Of a stretch of DNA of 64,000 nt, positions 45,560-55,602 are shown piece after piece. Positions within the stretch are counted from its first letter, which is position 1; every line of letters starts with the position of its first letter. Source of the DNA: Clostridia bacterium (lineage in GTDB: Bacteria > Bacillota > Clostridia > Lutisporales > Lutisporaceae). The DNA lies in assembly GCA_035628995.1 (NCBI GenBank), contig DASPIR010000012.1, positions 1 to 64,000 of the forward strand, in the 5' to 3' direction. The position numbers and the translations under genes were made by a program. Below the pieces are notes generated by a model. The model saw only the letters and a list, made by a program, of their open reading frames with translations. It was not told the origin of the DNA and did not search any database.

Positions 45560-46702
45560 CTATAATTCCTTTGTAATTTTATGAATAGCTGCTACTGATG
45601 CTTCAATCTGTTCTTTTGTGTTGAAATAGCCAAAGCTGAACCTAACAGTGCCCTGGCGCAATGTTCCCAACGTCTTGTGAGCGATGGGAGCACAGTGCAA
45701 TCCCGATCTGGTTGCTATGTCAAAGGTCTGGTCCAGAATATAGCTTATTTCAGAGGACCCTATATCTGCAATGTTTATAGATACCACTGCCACCTGTTTT
45801 TCTATGTCTTTAGTTCCATATATCTTAACACTTTTTAGTTTTTCTAGCTCATATAAAAAATAGCGTGTTAGCTCTTGTTCATGTCTTCTTATATTGGCAA
45901 TTCCCTTACTCTTTATAAAGCTTATACCTGCACACAGTCCAGCGATACCCGGGGTGTTGTGCGTGCCACTCTCATAGCGGTCCGGAAGAATGTCGGGCTG
46001 ATACAGCGACTCGGATTTGCTGCCTGTGCCGCCTTCCTTCAAAGGATTCAATTCAAGCCCTTTTCTTATATATAACCCGCCTGTACCCTGCGGTCCCATT
46101 AAGCTTTTGTGACCAGTAAAAGCAAGCATGCTAATATTCATTTTATCCACATCAATTTCGCATACTCCTGCTGTCTGTGATGCATCAACAAGATATTCCA
46201 GGTTGTAACCCTTTGCTAAGCTCCCGATTTCTTTTATTGGAATAATTGTACCCACTATGTTAGAGGCGTGGGTGACAGCTATGAGCACTGTTTCCTTCCT
46301 TATTTCCTTTTCTATCTCACGGATATCTATTTCACCGTCCTTATTGCACTGAACAATAGTTGTTTCTATGCCTGATTGTTCAAGTGCCTTTAGAGGCCGC
46401 AGGACGGAATTGTGCTCCATACTGGTTGTTATTATATGGTTTCCTTTTTTCAGAAACCCTTTAAAAGCTAGATTCAATGCCTCTGTAGCATTATGAGTGA
46501 GTATAATCCTTTCGGGAGAATCGGAGTTAAATAACTCAGCTAATAACTCCCTTGCTTCAAGGATCACCCTTCCGGATTGGAGTGCCATCTTGTGCCCGCC
46601 CCTGCCAGGATTAGCGCAAAATCCCCTTAAGCAATCATCTACAGCTTTGTATACTGATTCTGGTTTTGGATATGTTGTTGCTGCATTATCGAAATATATC
46701 AT
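45560..46702 (-). CDS. Cysteine desulfurase-like aminotransferase class V
   Basis: The 380-residue PLP enzyme has IYFDNAATTYPKP at the start, the PLP lysine in AFTGHKSLMGPQGTGG (about 203), and the active-site Cys in RSGLHCAPIAHKTLGT. It should release sulfur from cysteine for Fe-S clusters or thio-cofactors, but no scaffold protein is nearby. The ATG has AAAGGAG, 12 bp downstream of a perfect parS site. Confidence 0.85.
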   Translation of the reverse strand: MIYFDNAATTYPKPESVYKAVDDCLRGFCANPGRGGHKMALQSGRVILEARELLAELFNSDSPERIILTHNATEALNLAFKGFLKKGNHIITTSMEHNSVLRPLKALEQSGIETTIVQCNKDGEIDIREIEKEIRKETVLIAVTHASNIVGTIIPIKEIGSLAKGYNLEYLVDASQTAGVCEIDVDKMNISMLAFTGHKSLMGPQGTGGLYIRKGLELNPLKEGGTGSKSESLYQPDILPDRYESGTHNTPGIAGLCAGISFIKSKGIANIRRHEQELTRYFLYELEKLKSVKIYGTKDIEKQVAVVSINIADIGSSEISYILDQTFDIATRSGLHCAPIAHKTLGTLRQGTVRFSFGYFNTKEQIEASVAAIHKITKEL

Positions 46703-46713
46703 GAATACTCCTT

Positions 46714-46729
46714 TGTTTCACGTGAAACA
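46714..46729. promoter_or_regulatory. parS site (perfect)
   Basis: TGTTTCACGTGAAACA is the exact 16-bp Firmicutes parS palindrome recognised by ParB/Spo0J. It lies in the leader of the cysteine desulfurase gene about 12 kb from dnaA. ParB spreading from here could affect that gene's expression. Confidence 0.95.
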
Positions 46730-46773
46730 TTTTATTACTGATACACAATATATAAATGATGCGTCTTAAGCAA

Positions 46774-46987
46774 CGGGGAACGGGTACCACGGTTTTCCTT
46801 CGGAAAAACACTGAAATCCACTAAACACACGGTGGGAAAAATATTCTGAAACATAAGTAATAATCGATAAAGAGTAAGTATCAAAACTCTCTAATGTCGC
46901 TATATATTATATAAAATTAACCGTGCAATTCCGTAGGAATCCGTGGAACATCCGTGTGTTCAGTGGTATCCGTTCCTCCGTTCCCCT
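46774..46987. repeat. MITE-like element with long imperfect inverted ends
   Basis: The left end starts GGGGAACGGGTACCAC and runs to ACTAAACACACGG. The right end, read on the other strand, starts GGGGAACGGAGGAACGG and runs to CACTGAACACACGG. The roughly 115-bp interior is AT-rich and non-coding. The element occupies most of the gap between phzF and the cysteine desulfurase gene. Confidence 0.6.
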
Positions 46988-47030
46988 GTGTCACATTATT
47001 CTACATATATGTCATATTATCAATCTCGAT

Positions 47031-47894
47031 TTATAGTATAATATCTTCTACCTTCTCTATTTTTGCGATTCCTCCGACAAATATACTTCCTGTATCCTTA
47101 TCTGCTTTTGCATATATATTGCTGGGACTGCCCATGAAGTAACCCTGCTCAATTCTATAAGTCTTACTATAGTTAAAATTATTACTATTTCTTATAATGT
47201 AATATAACAATGATGCATTTGATGTTCCAGTGGCACTTTCCTCATCAATTCCTACTGCAGGTGCAAAATTTCTGCAACAAAAATCAGAATCGTGCCCAAT
47301 TGTTTCACGTGAAACAACATGCATCCCTACAAGCTCATATTGCTTACAAATCTCAATCATTTCTTCCTTAAGAATATTCATATTCTTCAAAGTTTCAATT
47401 CCATCTACTTCTAATATAATATCCTTTAGGCCGGTTGATATTACGTCTACCAATGCATTTTTCCCTGCGATTATATTTGTTTTGTATAAATCAGTAGCTT
47501 TCATAATCGTCTCTATAGTTAATTGCATTATTACTTCTGGTCTTTCCATTTCTATTAGTATTTTATCGACTTCAAGCAACACTTTAAGCTCTCCAGCTTT
47601 GGTAAGGTGATACGCTGTTTTTTCCTTTAAATATCCAAGCTGCTTCAAAACTTGAAAAGATGCAAGTGCAGCATGCCCACATATATCAACTTCTTCAGTG
47701 GGAGTAAAATACCTGATGCTAAACTTGTTCTCTTCACTATTTTTAAAATCTATAAATGCAGTCTCGGAAAAATTATTTTTCTTTGCTATCTCAAGCATCT
47801 GCTGACAAGATAACCCCAAATTGTCAAAAACAACAGCTGCCTTATTGCCTCCACCGCCTTCTGATATAAACGAGCTAAGAATATATTGCTGCAA
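47031..47894 (-). CDS. PhzF-family isomerase-like protein
   Basis: The 287-residue protein folds as two similar halves of the DAP-epimerase type. The N-terminal half has GGGGNKAAVVFDN, ETAFI and CGHAALA; the C-terminal half shows EESATGTSNASLLYYI. The ring-like catalytic Glu of PhzF corresponds to the ETAF motif. Substrate unknown. A TTG at 47894 has GAGGGGG seven bases upstream; an ATG eight codons earlier has no ribosome site. A perfect parS lies within the coding sequence. Confidence 0.8.
   Translation of the reverse strand: MQQYILSSFISEGGGGNKAAVVFDNLGLSCQQMLEIAKKNNFSETAFIDFKNSEENKFSIRYFTPTEEVDICGHAALASFQVLKQLGYLKEKTAYHLTKAGELKVLLEVDKILIEMERPEVIMQLTIETIMKATDLYKTNIIAGKNALVDVISTGLKDIILEVDGIETLKNMNILKEEMIEICKQYELVGMHVVSRETIGHDSDFCCRNFAPAVGIDEESATGTSNASLLYYIIRNSNNFNYSKTYRIEQGYFMGSPSNIYAKADKDTGSIFVGGIAKIEKVEDIIL
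47301..47316. promoter_or_regulatory. parS site (perfect), inside phzF-like gene
   Basis: A second exact TGTTTCACGTGAAACA, 587 bp from the first. It is read as normal codons of the PhzF-like protein (VSRETI on the minus strand). Confidence 0.95.
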
Positions 47895-48008
47895 TTTACG
47901 ACCCCCTCTATAACGCATTTATATAGCTTATACGTAATTTTTTTCTCTAATAGTATTAACACTTTACCCTATAAAAAATAATCATTTATAGACAATTTAA
48001 AAAGGCCC

Positions 48009-48851
48009 TTATTTTTCCAATAAATCTACTATTCTATCAAGTTCTTCATTGCTGTAATATTCAATTTCTATTCTACCCCTATTTCTTTTATGCTGTATTG
48101 TTACTTTCGTACCAAGCGATGCTTTAAGCTTTTCTTCAAGCTGATTAATTTCCAATTGATACTTATCTGGTGGTGTATCGGTTTTTTCTTTGTGCTTTGT
48201 TTCCTGTGCCAGCTTTTCTATTTGTCTTACATTCAATTGCTGACTAATAATCTTCTCAGCCATTTCAAGTTGTTTCTTTTCTCCCTCTATTGCCAGTAAA
48301 GCTCTTGCATGGCCTTGAGATATTTTTCCCTCCGCAATCATGCTCTTTATATTCTGCGGCAACTGCAGAAGCCTAAGTGAATTGGCAATAGCCGGTCTGC
48401 TTTTGCCAATCTGCTTCGCAATTTCATCCTGTGTCATACTATATTCTTCAATAAGACTCTTATATGCCAATGCTTCTTCTATTGAGTTCAAATCTTCTCT
48501 TTGCAGATTTTCTATAAGAGCCAGCTCCATAACCTCAAGATTACTGCAGTCCTTTACTATCGCTGGTATAGTCTTTTTCTCTGCTAATCTGGAAGCTCTC
48601 CATCTTCTTTCCCCAGCTATTATCTGATAGCCGCTCCCTACCTGCCTTACTATTATTGGTTGAACAACGCCGTGTTCTTTTATTGATTCTGAAAGATCTG
48701 TAAGAGCCTGGTCGTCAAAAGCTTTTCTTGGCTGATTTTCATTGGGCTCAACATCAGTTATCTTTAATTCAATTATTGCATTCTGTATTTTTTCTTCATT
48801 TTCAGGTATTAATGCACCAAGTCCTTTTCCTAGTCCCCTTTTGTTGATCAT
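48009..48851 (-). CDS. parB: Chromosome partitioning protein ParB (Spo0J)
   Basis: ParB binds parS, spreads as a CTP-dependent clamp and loads SMC near the origin. Motifs in order: NQPRKAF, IKEHGVVQPIIVR, CTP-binding GERRWRASRLA and ENLQREDLN, then the helix-turn-helix MTQDEIAKQIGKSRPAIANSLRLLQLP, and a C-terminal dimer domain ending LDRIVDLLEK. It starts immediately after the parA stop (TAA then ATG), so the two are coupled. Confidence 0.96.
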   Translation of the reverse strand: MINKRGLGKGLGALIPENEEKIQNAIIELKITDVEPNENQPRKAFDDQALTDLSESIKEHGVVQPIIVRQVGSGYQIIAGERRWRASRLAEKKTIPAIVKDCSNLEVMELALIENLQREDLNSIEEALAYKSLIEEYSMTQDEIAKQIGKSRPAIANSLRLLQLPQNIKSMIAEGKISQGHARALLAIEGEKKQLEMAEKIISQQLNVRQIEKLAQETKHKEKTDTPPDKYQLEINQLEEKLKASLGTKVTIQHKRNRGRIEIEYYSNEELDRIVDLLEK

Positions 48852-49625
48852 TTATATCACATCCTCACATAAATCTATAAACTCATCTGCCAGATCCAAA
48901 TATGCTTCTGCACCCTTTGATTTTAGATCGTATTCGATAATTGACATTCCAAAGCTTGGTGCTTCAGCAAGTCTGACATTTCTAGGAATCATCGTGGTGT
49001 ATACCTTTCCTCTGAAGTACTTTTTCACTTCATCTACCACTTGAATAGAAAGATTTGTCCTTCCATCGAACATACTCAATACAACTCCCTCAATATCCAA
49101 GTCAGGGTTAAGCCCTTTCTTTACCAGCTTTATAGTATTCATCAGTTGGCTGACACCTTCCAGGGCATAGTATTCGCATTGTATGGGTATCAATACACTG
49201 TCTACTGCAGATAAAGCGTTTATCGATAGCAAACCCAGAGATGGCGGGCAGTCAATGAATATGTAATCAAACTCAGATTTTATGCTGTCCAAGCATTCCC
49301 GAAGCTTCAGCTCCCTTTTATTCATTTGTGTCAATTCAATCTCTGCACCTGCCAGTTGAACACTTGAAGGTATTATAAACAAGTTCTCTCTGCTTGTAGC
49401 CACAATACACTCTTTAGGGTTATCTCCATTTATCAGTACGTCATAGATAGTTTTCTCCAGAGTAGTTTTGTCAATCCCAACTCCACTGGTTGTATTGCCC
49501 TGGGGGTCTATGTCAAGCATAAGGACCTTCTTGCCTTTGCTTGCCAAACATGCCGACAAATTAACGACAGTCGTAGTTTTTCCTACGCCACCCTTCTGGT
49601 TAAAGACAGCTATTGATTTAGACAT
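48852..49625 (-). CDS. parA: Chromosome partitioning ATPase ParA (Soj)
   Basis: Soj is a Walker-type ATPase that acts with Spo0J in origin segregation and also regulates DnaA. The deviant Walker A KGGVGKTTTVVNLSA, FIDCPPSLG and TMIPRNVRLAEAPSFG are all present. The ATG at 49625 follows GTGAGGTG; the GTG three codons earlier lies inside that ribosome site. The 546-bp region upstream holds two copies of the hairpin leader element. Confidence 0.96.
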   Translation of the reverse strand: MSKSIAVFNQKGGVGKTTTVVNLSACLASKGKKVLMLDIDPQGNTTSGVGIDKTTLEKTIYDVLINGDNPKECIVATSRENLFIIPSSVQLAGAEIELTQMNKRELKLRECLDSIKSEFDYIFIDCPPSLGLLSINALSAVDSVLIPIQCEYYALEGVSQLMNTIKLVKKGLNPDLDIEGVVLSMFDGRTNLSIQVVDEVKKYFRGKVYTTMIPRNVRLAEAPSFGMSIIEYDLKSKGAEAYLDLADEFIDLCEDVI

Positions 49626-49648
49626 CGCGTACACCTCACAAGTTATTT

Positions 49649-49850
49649 GTTTCGCACTAACTCCTTTAATAATGTACCCTGCAATAGCATCTGCTTATAG
49701 CTGCAGGGCCCACCATCAAGAAGTGGATTATTAACATTTTGATTGTATATAAAGCAGTGATATTAAAAAGCACTGGTTTAATAGTGCGAAACGTTTTCAT
49801 TAATGCTATAAATCGCAACTATTCTAAGGATTCTTTTAATGCGATTTATA
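49649..49850 (-). promoter_or_regulatory. Hairpin leader element, copy 3 (proximal to parA)
   Basis: On the minus strand an ATAAATCGC/GCGATTTAT hairpin is followed by ATGAAAACGTTTCGCACTA and, after an enlarged loop of about 120 bases, TTAGTGCGAAACAAATA. The loop has its own stem (CCCTGCA/TGCAGGG). The core is less conserved than in the other copies, as if an insertion had expanded the loop. It ends about 24 bp before the parA start. Confidence 0.5.
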
Positions 49851-49958
49851 TCTTACATTTAGATTTATTTCCTCATTTTTCGTCAAGTTATATATTCTAA
49901 TAATATAATAAACTATTAATATATTAAAGGCATTTCGAATAAATATATTGTGAACTAT

Positions 49959-50062
49959 ATGTTTCGCACTAAATCCTTTGCAAAACAGTTCAATAGTGCG
50001 AAACATTTTCCTTGATGTTATAAATCGCTTCTATTCAAAGTGAGCTTCTTGTGCGATTTATA
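49959..50062 (-). promoter_or_regulatory. Hairpin leader element, copy 4 (distal to parA)
   Basis: On the minus strand TATAAATCGC/GCGATTTATA is followed by CATCAAGGAAAATGTTTCGC, a loop, and GTGCGAAACATATAG. The 11-bp stem GTTTCGCACTA is perfect. The core agrees with those before yycI and dnaD. It lies about 330 bp before parA, in tandem with copy 3. Confidence 0.55.
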
Positions 50063-50171
50063 TAGTCTTTTGCGTAAAACTTCCATATCTATACTATAAC
50101 AGATTGAAAATATAAATTAAAGAACGTGCCTTTTCATTAGGCTGTATACAATAGAAATAAGGAGGACTAAA

Positions 50172-50441
50172 ATGTTAAAAACTGTAATGTACACTTTTTT
50201 CCTGGTCTTTATCGCCGAGCTTGGTGACAAGACACAGCTCGCTACCATGCTGCTATCAGCAAAGTCAAACTCCTTAATAACTGTATTCATTGGTTCAAGC
50301 CTTGCATTGATATGTTCATCATTCATTGGGGTCTTTGCTGGAGCTTATATAACCAGGTATATACCTCCACATTATATTCAAAACTCAGCAGGTGTTCTAT
50401 TCATAGCAATGGGGATACTCATATTGTCCGGAAAGTTATAA
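50172..50441 (+). CDS. GDT1/TMEM165 (UPF0016) family transporter, single-repeat form
   Basis: The 89-residue protein has three membrane segments and one copy of the signature motif ELGDKTQLATMLL. Full-length family members have two such repeats, so this half-size form must work as a dimer or with a second half elsewhere. Relatives move manganese or calcium. AAGGAGG precedes the ATG. It is a single plus-strand gene between parA and noc. Confidence 0.82.
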   Translation: MLKTVMYTFFLVFIAELGDKTQLATMLLSAKSNSLITVFIGSSLALICSSFIGVFAGAYITRYIPPHYIQNSAGVLFIAMGILILSGKL

Positions 50442-50453
50442 TGGGGAACTCAT

Positions 50454-50486
50454 TAAAAAAGGAACGCATTCAATTCAATGCGTTCC
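50454..50486 (-). terminator. Terminator of noc
   Basis: GGAACGCATT pairs with AATGCGTTCC, followed by a run of six Ts on the minus strand. It lies six bases after the noc stop and may also end the plus-strand GDT1 gene. Confidence 0.85.
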
Positions 50487-50491
50487 CTACA

Positions 50492-51286
50492 TTATATGTT
50501 TTTGGGTATTCTCATTGTAACTTCTATAAACTCTCCTTTATCAACCTGACCGTATTCAACCATGCAGCCTGCTTTGAGGATTTCTTTATAAGCATTCTTC
50601 AAAGTATTTACGTATATAGTATATTGCATTTTCCCTTTTATTCGGCTCTTCTTTGGTTCCTCCGATGCAGCAGCTGCTTCATTCAGCATCTTTTCTACCA
50701 ATTCCTCGGATTTCTTAACATTAAGAGACTTCTTTAGTATGCTCTGAAGGACCTTTTCCTGAAGAATATCATCCGGAAGCTTTAGAAGTGCCCTTGCATG
50801 TCTTTCGGTCAGATCGTTTTGAAGAATTGTTTTTTTGATATTGCTGTTAAGCTTTAATAACCTAAGCTTATTAGCTACTGTAGATTGCTTCTTCCCTACT
50901 TTTTTAGCAAGCTCCTCCTGGGTCATTCCGTGATCATTTATTAAGTTATGGTAACCTTCTGCTTCCTCCATAAAATTCAAATCTTCTCTTTGAAGGTTTT
51001 CTATCAGCGCAATAACTGCAGAATCCTGCTCAACTACCTCTATAACTAATGCCGGTACAAAGCTCATACCAGCAAGCTTTGATGCCCTAAGTCTTCTCTC
51101 GCCGGAAACCAACTCATAACCACCTTCACCGATTTTCCTTACGTTTAAAGGCTGCAGCACTCCATATTCCTTAATAGATGCAGCTAACTCCTCAAGGGAC
51201 GATCCGCTGAATTCCTTTCTTGGCTGATACGGGTTAGGCGCTATTATATCGATTGGTATATTGATTATTGCCTTATTGTCATTCAA
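50492..51286 (-). CDS. noc: Nucleoid occlusion protein Noc (ParB-like)
   Basis: Noc blocks division over the nucleoid and is a ParB paralogue. Motifs: NPYQPRKEF, IKEYGVLQPLNVR, SGERRLRASKLAG, ENLQREDLNFMEEAEGY and MTQEELAKKVGKKQSTVANKLRLLKL. The position directly downstream of rsmG-mnmG matches noc in Bacillus rather than spo0J. The TTG at 51286 has AGAGGA at good spacing; an ATG three codons earlier is almost on top of it. No clear Noc-binding palindrome was spotted nearby. Confidence 0.88.
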   Translation of the reverse strand: MNDNKAIINIPIDIIAPNPYQPRKEFSGSSLEELAASIKEYGVLQPLNVRKIGEGGYELVSGERRLRASKLAGMSFVPALVIEVVEQDSAVIALIENLQREDLNFMEEAEGYHNLINDHGMTQEELAKKVGKKQSTVANKLRLLKLNSNIKKTILQNDLTERHARALLKLPDDILQEKVLQSILKKSLNVKKSEELVEKMLNEAAAASEEPKKSRIKGKMQYTIYVNTLKNAYKEILKAGCMVEYGQVDKGEFIEVTMRIPKNI

Positions 51287-51418
51287 GTTTCTCATTCCTC
51301 TCTTAACCGCATAGGTTCTATTAACTTATTCGCCATAGCCTCCAGACTTCCTCCATGCGAAAGGCTGATTTTACTCGTATTCAGCTAATTATTTTCCTAC
51401 AAATTTCTAGCTTTTCAC

Positions 51419-52147
51419 TTATTTTATCGGACTTGCTGCTGGTTTTCCCGGCTTCCTGGGGTATTTTGTCGGTGTAGCTGTAACTTTCTCGATTACTATT
51501 ATGTTATGTTTAATATCACTGAAGGGCAGCTGGTACTCCCTTACTTCCCTTACCTTGCCGCCCAGTATTTTAATGGCCGAATCTGCTTCCTTCATTTCAT
51601 CCTTGATATCCGGACCCTTTTGGCAGAGGAAGAAACCTCCAACCTTAGCTAAAGGTAAGCAGTATTCACATAAAACATTCATAGCTGCAACAGCCCTGGA
51701 CAGCACAATGTCATAAGCCTCCCGATGATCCTTGCTGCTGCCCGCTTCTTCCGCCCTGGAATGTACAATATTAATATTCCTAAGGTTAAGCTTTTTTGCC
51801 ACATCATTCAAATAGATGATCCTCTTGTTCAGTGAATCCAAAAGTGTCATTTTTAAATCATCTTTGAGAATCTTCAGTGGAACACCTGGAAATCCAGCGC
51901 CTGTACCAACATCAATTACTGCCATGCCATTTTTAATATAACCGGTTGATAAACAGGTAACCGAATCAAGAAAATGCTTTATAACGACTTCTCTCTCTTC
52001 TGTTATAGCTGTGAGGTTCACCTTTTCATTCCATTCCAGCATTATCTTCATAAAAGTCAAAAGCCTTTCAACTGTTTCATGTGAAACATCCACTCCAAGC
52101 TCCTTCATTCCATTAATCAGTACTTCCTTGTTTTCCAGCTTGCTCAC
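51419..52147 (-). CDS. rsmG: 16S rRNA (guanine527-N7)-methyltransferase
   Basis: RsmG (GidB) methylates G527 of 16S rRNA. The SAM-binding motif is [18 protein letters not shown], with [18 protein letters not shown] and FLCQKGPD further on. The 242-residue length is usual. It starts with a GTG 35 bp inside the end of mnmG, as in most Firmicutes. A one-mismatch parS (52073-52088) lies in its first codons. It ends with an unusual Pro/Lys-rich tail ([19 protein letters not shown]). Confidence 0.94.
   Translation of the reverse strand: MSKLENKEVLINGMKELGVDVSHETVERLLTFMKIMLEWNEKVNLTAITEEREVVIKHFLDSVTCLSTGYIKNGMAVIDVGTGAGFPGVPLKILKDDLKMTLLDSLNKRIIYLNDVAKKLNLRNINIVHSRAEEAGSSKDHREAYDIVLSRAVAAMNVLCEYCLPLAKVGGFFLCQKGPDIKDEMKEADSAIKILGGKVREVREYQLPFSDIKHNIIVIEKVTATPTKYPRKPGKPAASPIK
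52073..52088. promoter_or_regulatory. parS-like site with one central mismatch, in rsmG
   Basis: TGTTTCATGTGAAACA differs from the perfect parS by one central base (C to T) and remains an imperfect palindrome. It lies near the start of rsmG, a region that carries parS sites in Bacillus. It may be a weak ParB site. Confidence 0.6.
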
Positions 52148-54026
52148 CCTTTCTTTCCCTTCTCTTCTGCTCTATATATATCATCAGCACTGACACATCT
52201 GCCGGCGAAACCCCGGAAATCCTTGAGGCCTGGCCCAAATTTGCAGGATTGATATTATTCAACTTCTGCCTTGCCTCAAGTGATAGTCCTTTAATGATCG
52301 TAAAATCAATATCTTGAGGCACTTTCTTATTCTCAAGCTTCTTGAACTGTTCAGCTTGCTGAAGCTGTCTCTTAATATATCCTTCATACTTTATTACTAT
52401 CTCTATTTCCTCAGCAGTCTCTCTATCTAATTCAGGCATAGCCTCGTCAATTCCCTTTAAGGAGTTATAAGTAATCTCCGGTCTCTTCAAAAGCTCATAA
52501 AGACTTATGCCACCTTTTATTTCTGCACTCTCCATCTTTGTCAGATACTCTCTTACCTTATCATTCATTGAAATGTTCTTCTTCTTCATTCTATTTAACT
52601 CTAAATCAATTTTTTTCTTCTTCTCAATAAATCTATTATATCTATCCTCGGACACCAATCCTATATCGTACCCCTTCTGCGTAAGTCTCAAGTCTGCATT
52701 ATCCTGCCGTAAAATAAGCCTGTATTCAGCTCTGGAGGTCATTAGTCTGTATGGCTCATTGGTTCCTTTTGTCACAAGGTCGTCAATAAGGACTCCTATA
52801 TAAGCTTCCGATCTGTCCAGAATAAGCGGTTCTTCAACTTTAAGCTTAAGGGCTGCATTTATTCCTGCTATTATCCCTTGGGCAGCAGCTTCCTCATACC
52901 CTGAAGTGCCGTTTATCTGACCTGCAAAGAACAAGCCCGATATTTTCTTGTGCTCCAGATTCAATTGAAGCTGTGTTGGATCTATGCAATCATATTCAAT
53001 GGCATAGGCCGTTCTCATCATATGGCAGTCTTCCAGGCCTTCCACACTGTGCAGAACATCAAGCTGCACGTCCTCCGGCAAGCTTGAGGACATTCCCTGA
53101 ACATACATCTCTCTGGTATTCAGTCCCTCCGGCTCAATAAATATCTGATGCTCATCTTTATCTGGAAAGGTTATTATTTTAGTCTCTATAGAAGGACAAT
53201 ATCTCGGACCGACACCTACTATATCTCCGGTATAAAGAGGTGATCTTTCAATATTCTTTCGTATAATATCATGGGTTCCTTTATTCGTATATGTAAGATA
53301 GCATGGCAGCTGATCTATATCCATTTCACCAGTCATGAAAGAAAAGGTGTTAATATCATAATCTCCAGGCTGCTCTGCCATCTTGCTGAAATTCACCGTC
53401 TTACCATCTATTCTGGCAGGAGTTCCTGTTTTGAATCTCATCAGCTTTACTCCCAACGCTTCAAGGCAGTCTGAAAGCTTAGCAGCAGGAAATAGCCCAT
53501 TAGGTCCTCCGTCATAGCTTACCTCTCCTATAACTACTTTTCCTTTCAGATAAACGCCCGCAGCCAGAATTACACATTTGCATTTAAAAATTGCTCCAAG
53601 ACTAGTCACAACTCCTGTTACACTACCATTTTCAACATCAATTCTGACTATTTCGGCTTGCTTAATTTGCAGGTTTTCTTGGTTTTCCATAACACTTTTC
53701 ATTCTATCCTGATACATCTTCTTATCCACTTGTGCCCTTAACGCCCTTACGGCAGGACCCTTCTTAGTGTTCAGCATTCTAATCTGCAGCATTGTCTTGT
53801 CAGTATTTACTCCCATTTCTCCGCCTAGGGCGTCCAGTTCCCTCACAAGATTTCCCTTTGCCGGACCACCTATAGAGGGATTGCATGCCATCATTGCAAT
53901 ACTGTCAAGATTCATTGCCGTGGCAAGAGTCTTCATTCCCATTCTTGCGGATGCCAGAGCAGCTTCACTTCCTGCATGTCCTGCCCCAATTACTACAATA
54001 TCATATTCGCCTGCTAAATATTCCAC
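52113..54026 (-). CDS. mnmG: tRNA uridine-5-carboxymethylaminomethyl modification protein MnmG
   Basis: MnmG (GidA) works with MnmE to modify the wobble uridine of several tRNAs. The FAD motif [19 protein letters not shown] opens the 637-residue protein. [30 protein letters not shown] and the C-terminal domain with [18 protein letters not shown] follow. It starts with a GTG after GGGGTGAG. It ends by overlapping rsmG by 35 bp and starts 10 bp after mnmE. Confidence 0.96.
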   Translation of the reverse strand: MEYLAGEYDIVVIGAGHAGSEAALASARMGMKTLATAMNLDSIAMMACNPSIGGPAKGNLVRELDALGGEMGVNTDKTMLQIRMLNTKKGPAVRALRAQVDKKMYQDRMKSVMENQENLQIKQAEIVRIDVENGSVTGVVTSLGAIFKCKCVILAAGVYLKGKVVIGEVSYDGGPNGLFPAAKLSDCLEALGVKLMRFKTGTPARIDGKTVNFSKMAEQPGDYDINTFSFMTGEMDIDQLPCYLTYTNKGTHDIIRKNIERSPLYTGDIVGVGPRYCPSIETKIITFPDKDEHQIFIEPEGLNTREMYVQGMSSSLPEDVQLDVLHSVEGLEDCHMMRTAYAIEYDCIDPTQLQLNLEHKKISGLFFAGQINGTSGYEEAAAQGIIAGINAALKLKVEEPLILDRSEAYIGVLIDDLVTKGTNEPYRLMTSRAEYRLILRQDNADLRLTQKGYDIGLVSEDRYNRFIEKKKKIDLELNRMKKKNISMNDKVREYLTKMESAEIKGGISLYELLKRPEITYNSLKGIDEAMPELDRETAEEIEIVIKYEGYIKRQLQQAEQFKKLENKKVPQDIDFTIIKGLSLEARQKLNNINPANLGQASRISGVSPADVSVLMIYIEQKRRERKGEQAGKQGSTD

Positions 54027-54036
54027 AGTCTCACCC

Positions 54037-55416
54037 CTATTTACCTATACAGAATTTACTAAAAATCTCTTTCATAATATCTTCCTCGACAGTGTCTCCT
54101 GTTATTGCTCCAAGGCAGCTCCAAGCCTCCCTTATGTCCACAGATATCAAATCAATCGGTATTTCATCCTCAATAGAGGAAAGCGCCCTATCCATATTCT
54201 CCAAAGCTCTATCCAGAAGACTCTTATGTCTTATACTGGTAACCATGCTATTCTTGTTTGTGCTCAGTTTGCCTTGGAATACAAGCCCTTTTATTCGCTC
54301 TTCAAGAATGTCTATCCCAAACTGGTCTTTCACAGACATTTTAATAACATTATCCTGTCCGAACAATTCTGTTAAATATTTTATGTCTATAGCCAATCCC
54401 AAATCAATCTTATTCAATACAGCTATTACTTTTTTAGTTTTTAATAATTCAATTATCTGATTATCCTCTTGGAGCAGCTGATGGGAAGCATCCAGTACAA
54501 ATATCACGAGATCCGAACTGCTAATTGCCTCCTTCGTCCTCTCTACCCCTATTCTTTCAACGATATCCTCTGTCTCTCTGATACCCGCAGTATCAATAAG
54601 CCTTAATAGTACTCCGCCTATGTTTAGATATTCCTCTATTATATCTCTTGTTGTCCCCGGAACCTCAGTCACTATGGCCCGATTTTCCTTTAAAAGAACA
54701 TTAAGAAGTGATGACTTGCCAACATTTGGACGTCCTGCTATTGTTGTTCTCAATCCGTCTCTCACAATTTTGCCTTCATCAAAGGTTTCAACCAAGGCTG
54801 AAGCAGAAGCCCTTGCTTCCATAAGAAGATCCTTTATATTGCTAATCGTCATTTCTTCAACATCATGCTCCGGAAAATCTATTGAAGCTTCTATATGCGC
54901 CAGCATTGAAAGAAGCTTATCCATTATGCTCCTTACAGCTCTGGAGAGTTCTCCCTCCAGTTGGTTCAGCGCTGCGTTAAGCCCTGTCTCTGTCTTTGAG
55001 GTTATCACATCAATTACAGCTTCTGCCTGTGCCAAATCTATTCTTCCATTTAAAAATGCCCTCTTAGTGAATTCACCCGGCTCTGCAATATCTGCACCGT
55101 TTCTCAATACCTCTTGCATAATCCTTCTGACAGGTACAATACCGCCATGGCAGTGCAGCTCTACAACATTCTCAGTAGTATATGAATATGGCTTTCGCAT
55201 AATAATTGCAAGTACTTCGTCCAAAATCATTCCGTTCTTGTCAACCGCATGACCATATGTCACTGTTCTTGAAGAGATTTTATCTATATCAATATTCTTT
55301 TTGGGTTTGAATACCTCTTTTAATATTTCAATGGATCTTTCCCCGCTTATTCTAACTATGCCTATACCGGCTTCTCCCGGTGCTGTAGCTATAGCAGCTA
55401 TTGTCTTCTCAATCAT
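54037..55416 (-). CDS. mnmE: tRNA modification GTPase MnmE
   Basis: MnmE (TrmE) is the GTPase partner of MnmG. The N-terminal folate-binding domain begins [21 protein letters not shown]. The inserted G domain carries [28 protein letters not shown] and NKID. The C-terminus ends with the invariant FCIGK, whose Cys is required. The ATG has AAGGAG. The 459-residue length is standard. Confidence 0.97.
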   Translation of the reverse strand: MIEKTIAAIATAPGEAGIGIVRISGERSIEILKEVFKPKKNIDIDKISSRTVTYGHAVDKNGMILDEVLAIIMRKPYSYTTENVVELHCHGGIVPVRRIMQEVLRNGADIAEPGEFTKRAFLNGRIDLAQAEAVIDVITSKTETGLNAALNQLEGELSRAVRSIMDKLLSMLAHIEASIDFPEHDVEEMTISNIKDLLMEARASASALVETFDEGKIVRDGLRTTIAGRPNVGKSSLLNVLLKENRAIVTEVPGTTRDIIEEYLNIGGVLLRLIDTAGIRETEDIVERIGVERTKEAISSSDLVIFVLDASHQLLQEDNQIIELLKTKKVIAVLNKIDLGLAIDIKYLTELFGQDNVIKMSVKDQFGIDILEERIKGLVFQGKLSTNKNSMVTSIRHKSLLDRALENMDRALSSIEDEIPIDLISVDIREAWSCLGAITGDTVEEDIMKEIFSKFCIGK

Positions 55417-55570
55417 AATAATATTCTCCTTCGAGACGGCATTTTTATCTTTATTATTGTATATGATGGCTTATTTATGTACTTTCTTATGCTATTATAT
55501 ATTACTGCGTGCAATAATGGAAATAAAATCTATCCGGAATCAAGCTTAAACACATAGCAAAAAATCATAA

Positions 55571-55597
55571 GACCCAGTACTTATGTACCGGGTCTTT
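55571..55597 (-). terminator. Hairpin after jag
   Basis: AGACCCAGTAC pairs with GTACCGGGTCT (one G-T pair). It lies six bases after the jag stop and 155 bp before mnmE, so it separates the rpmH-jag unit from the mnmE-mnmG-rsmG unit. Confidence 0.75.
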
Positions 55598-55602
55598 ATA
55601 TA

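Noticed and set aside
54620-55252. 210-codon open frame on the plus strand
   Set aside because: Antisense to the MnmE G domain and N-terminus, with no supporting start signals.
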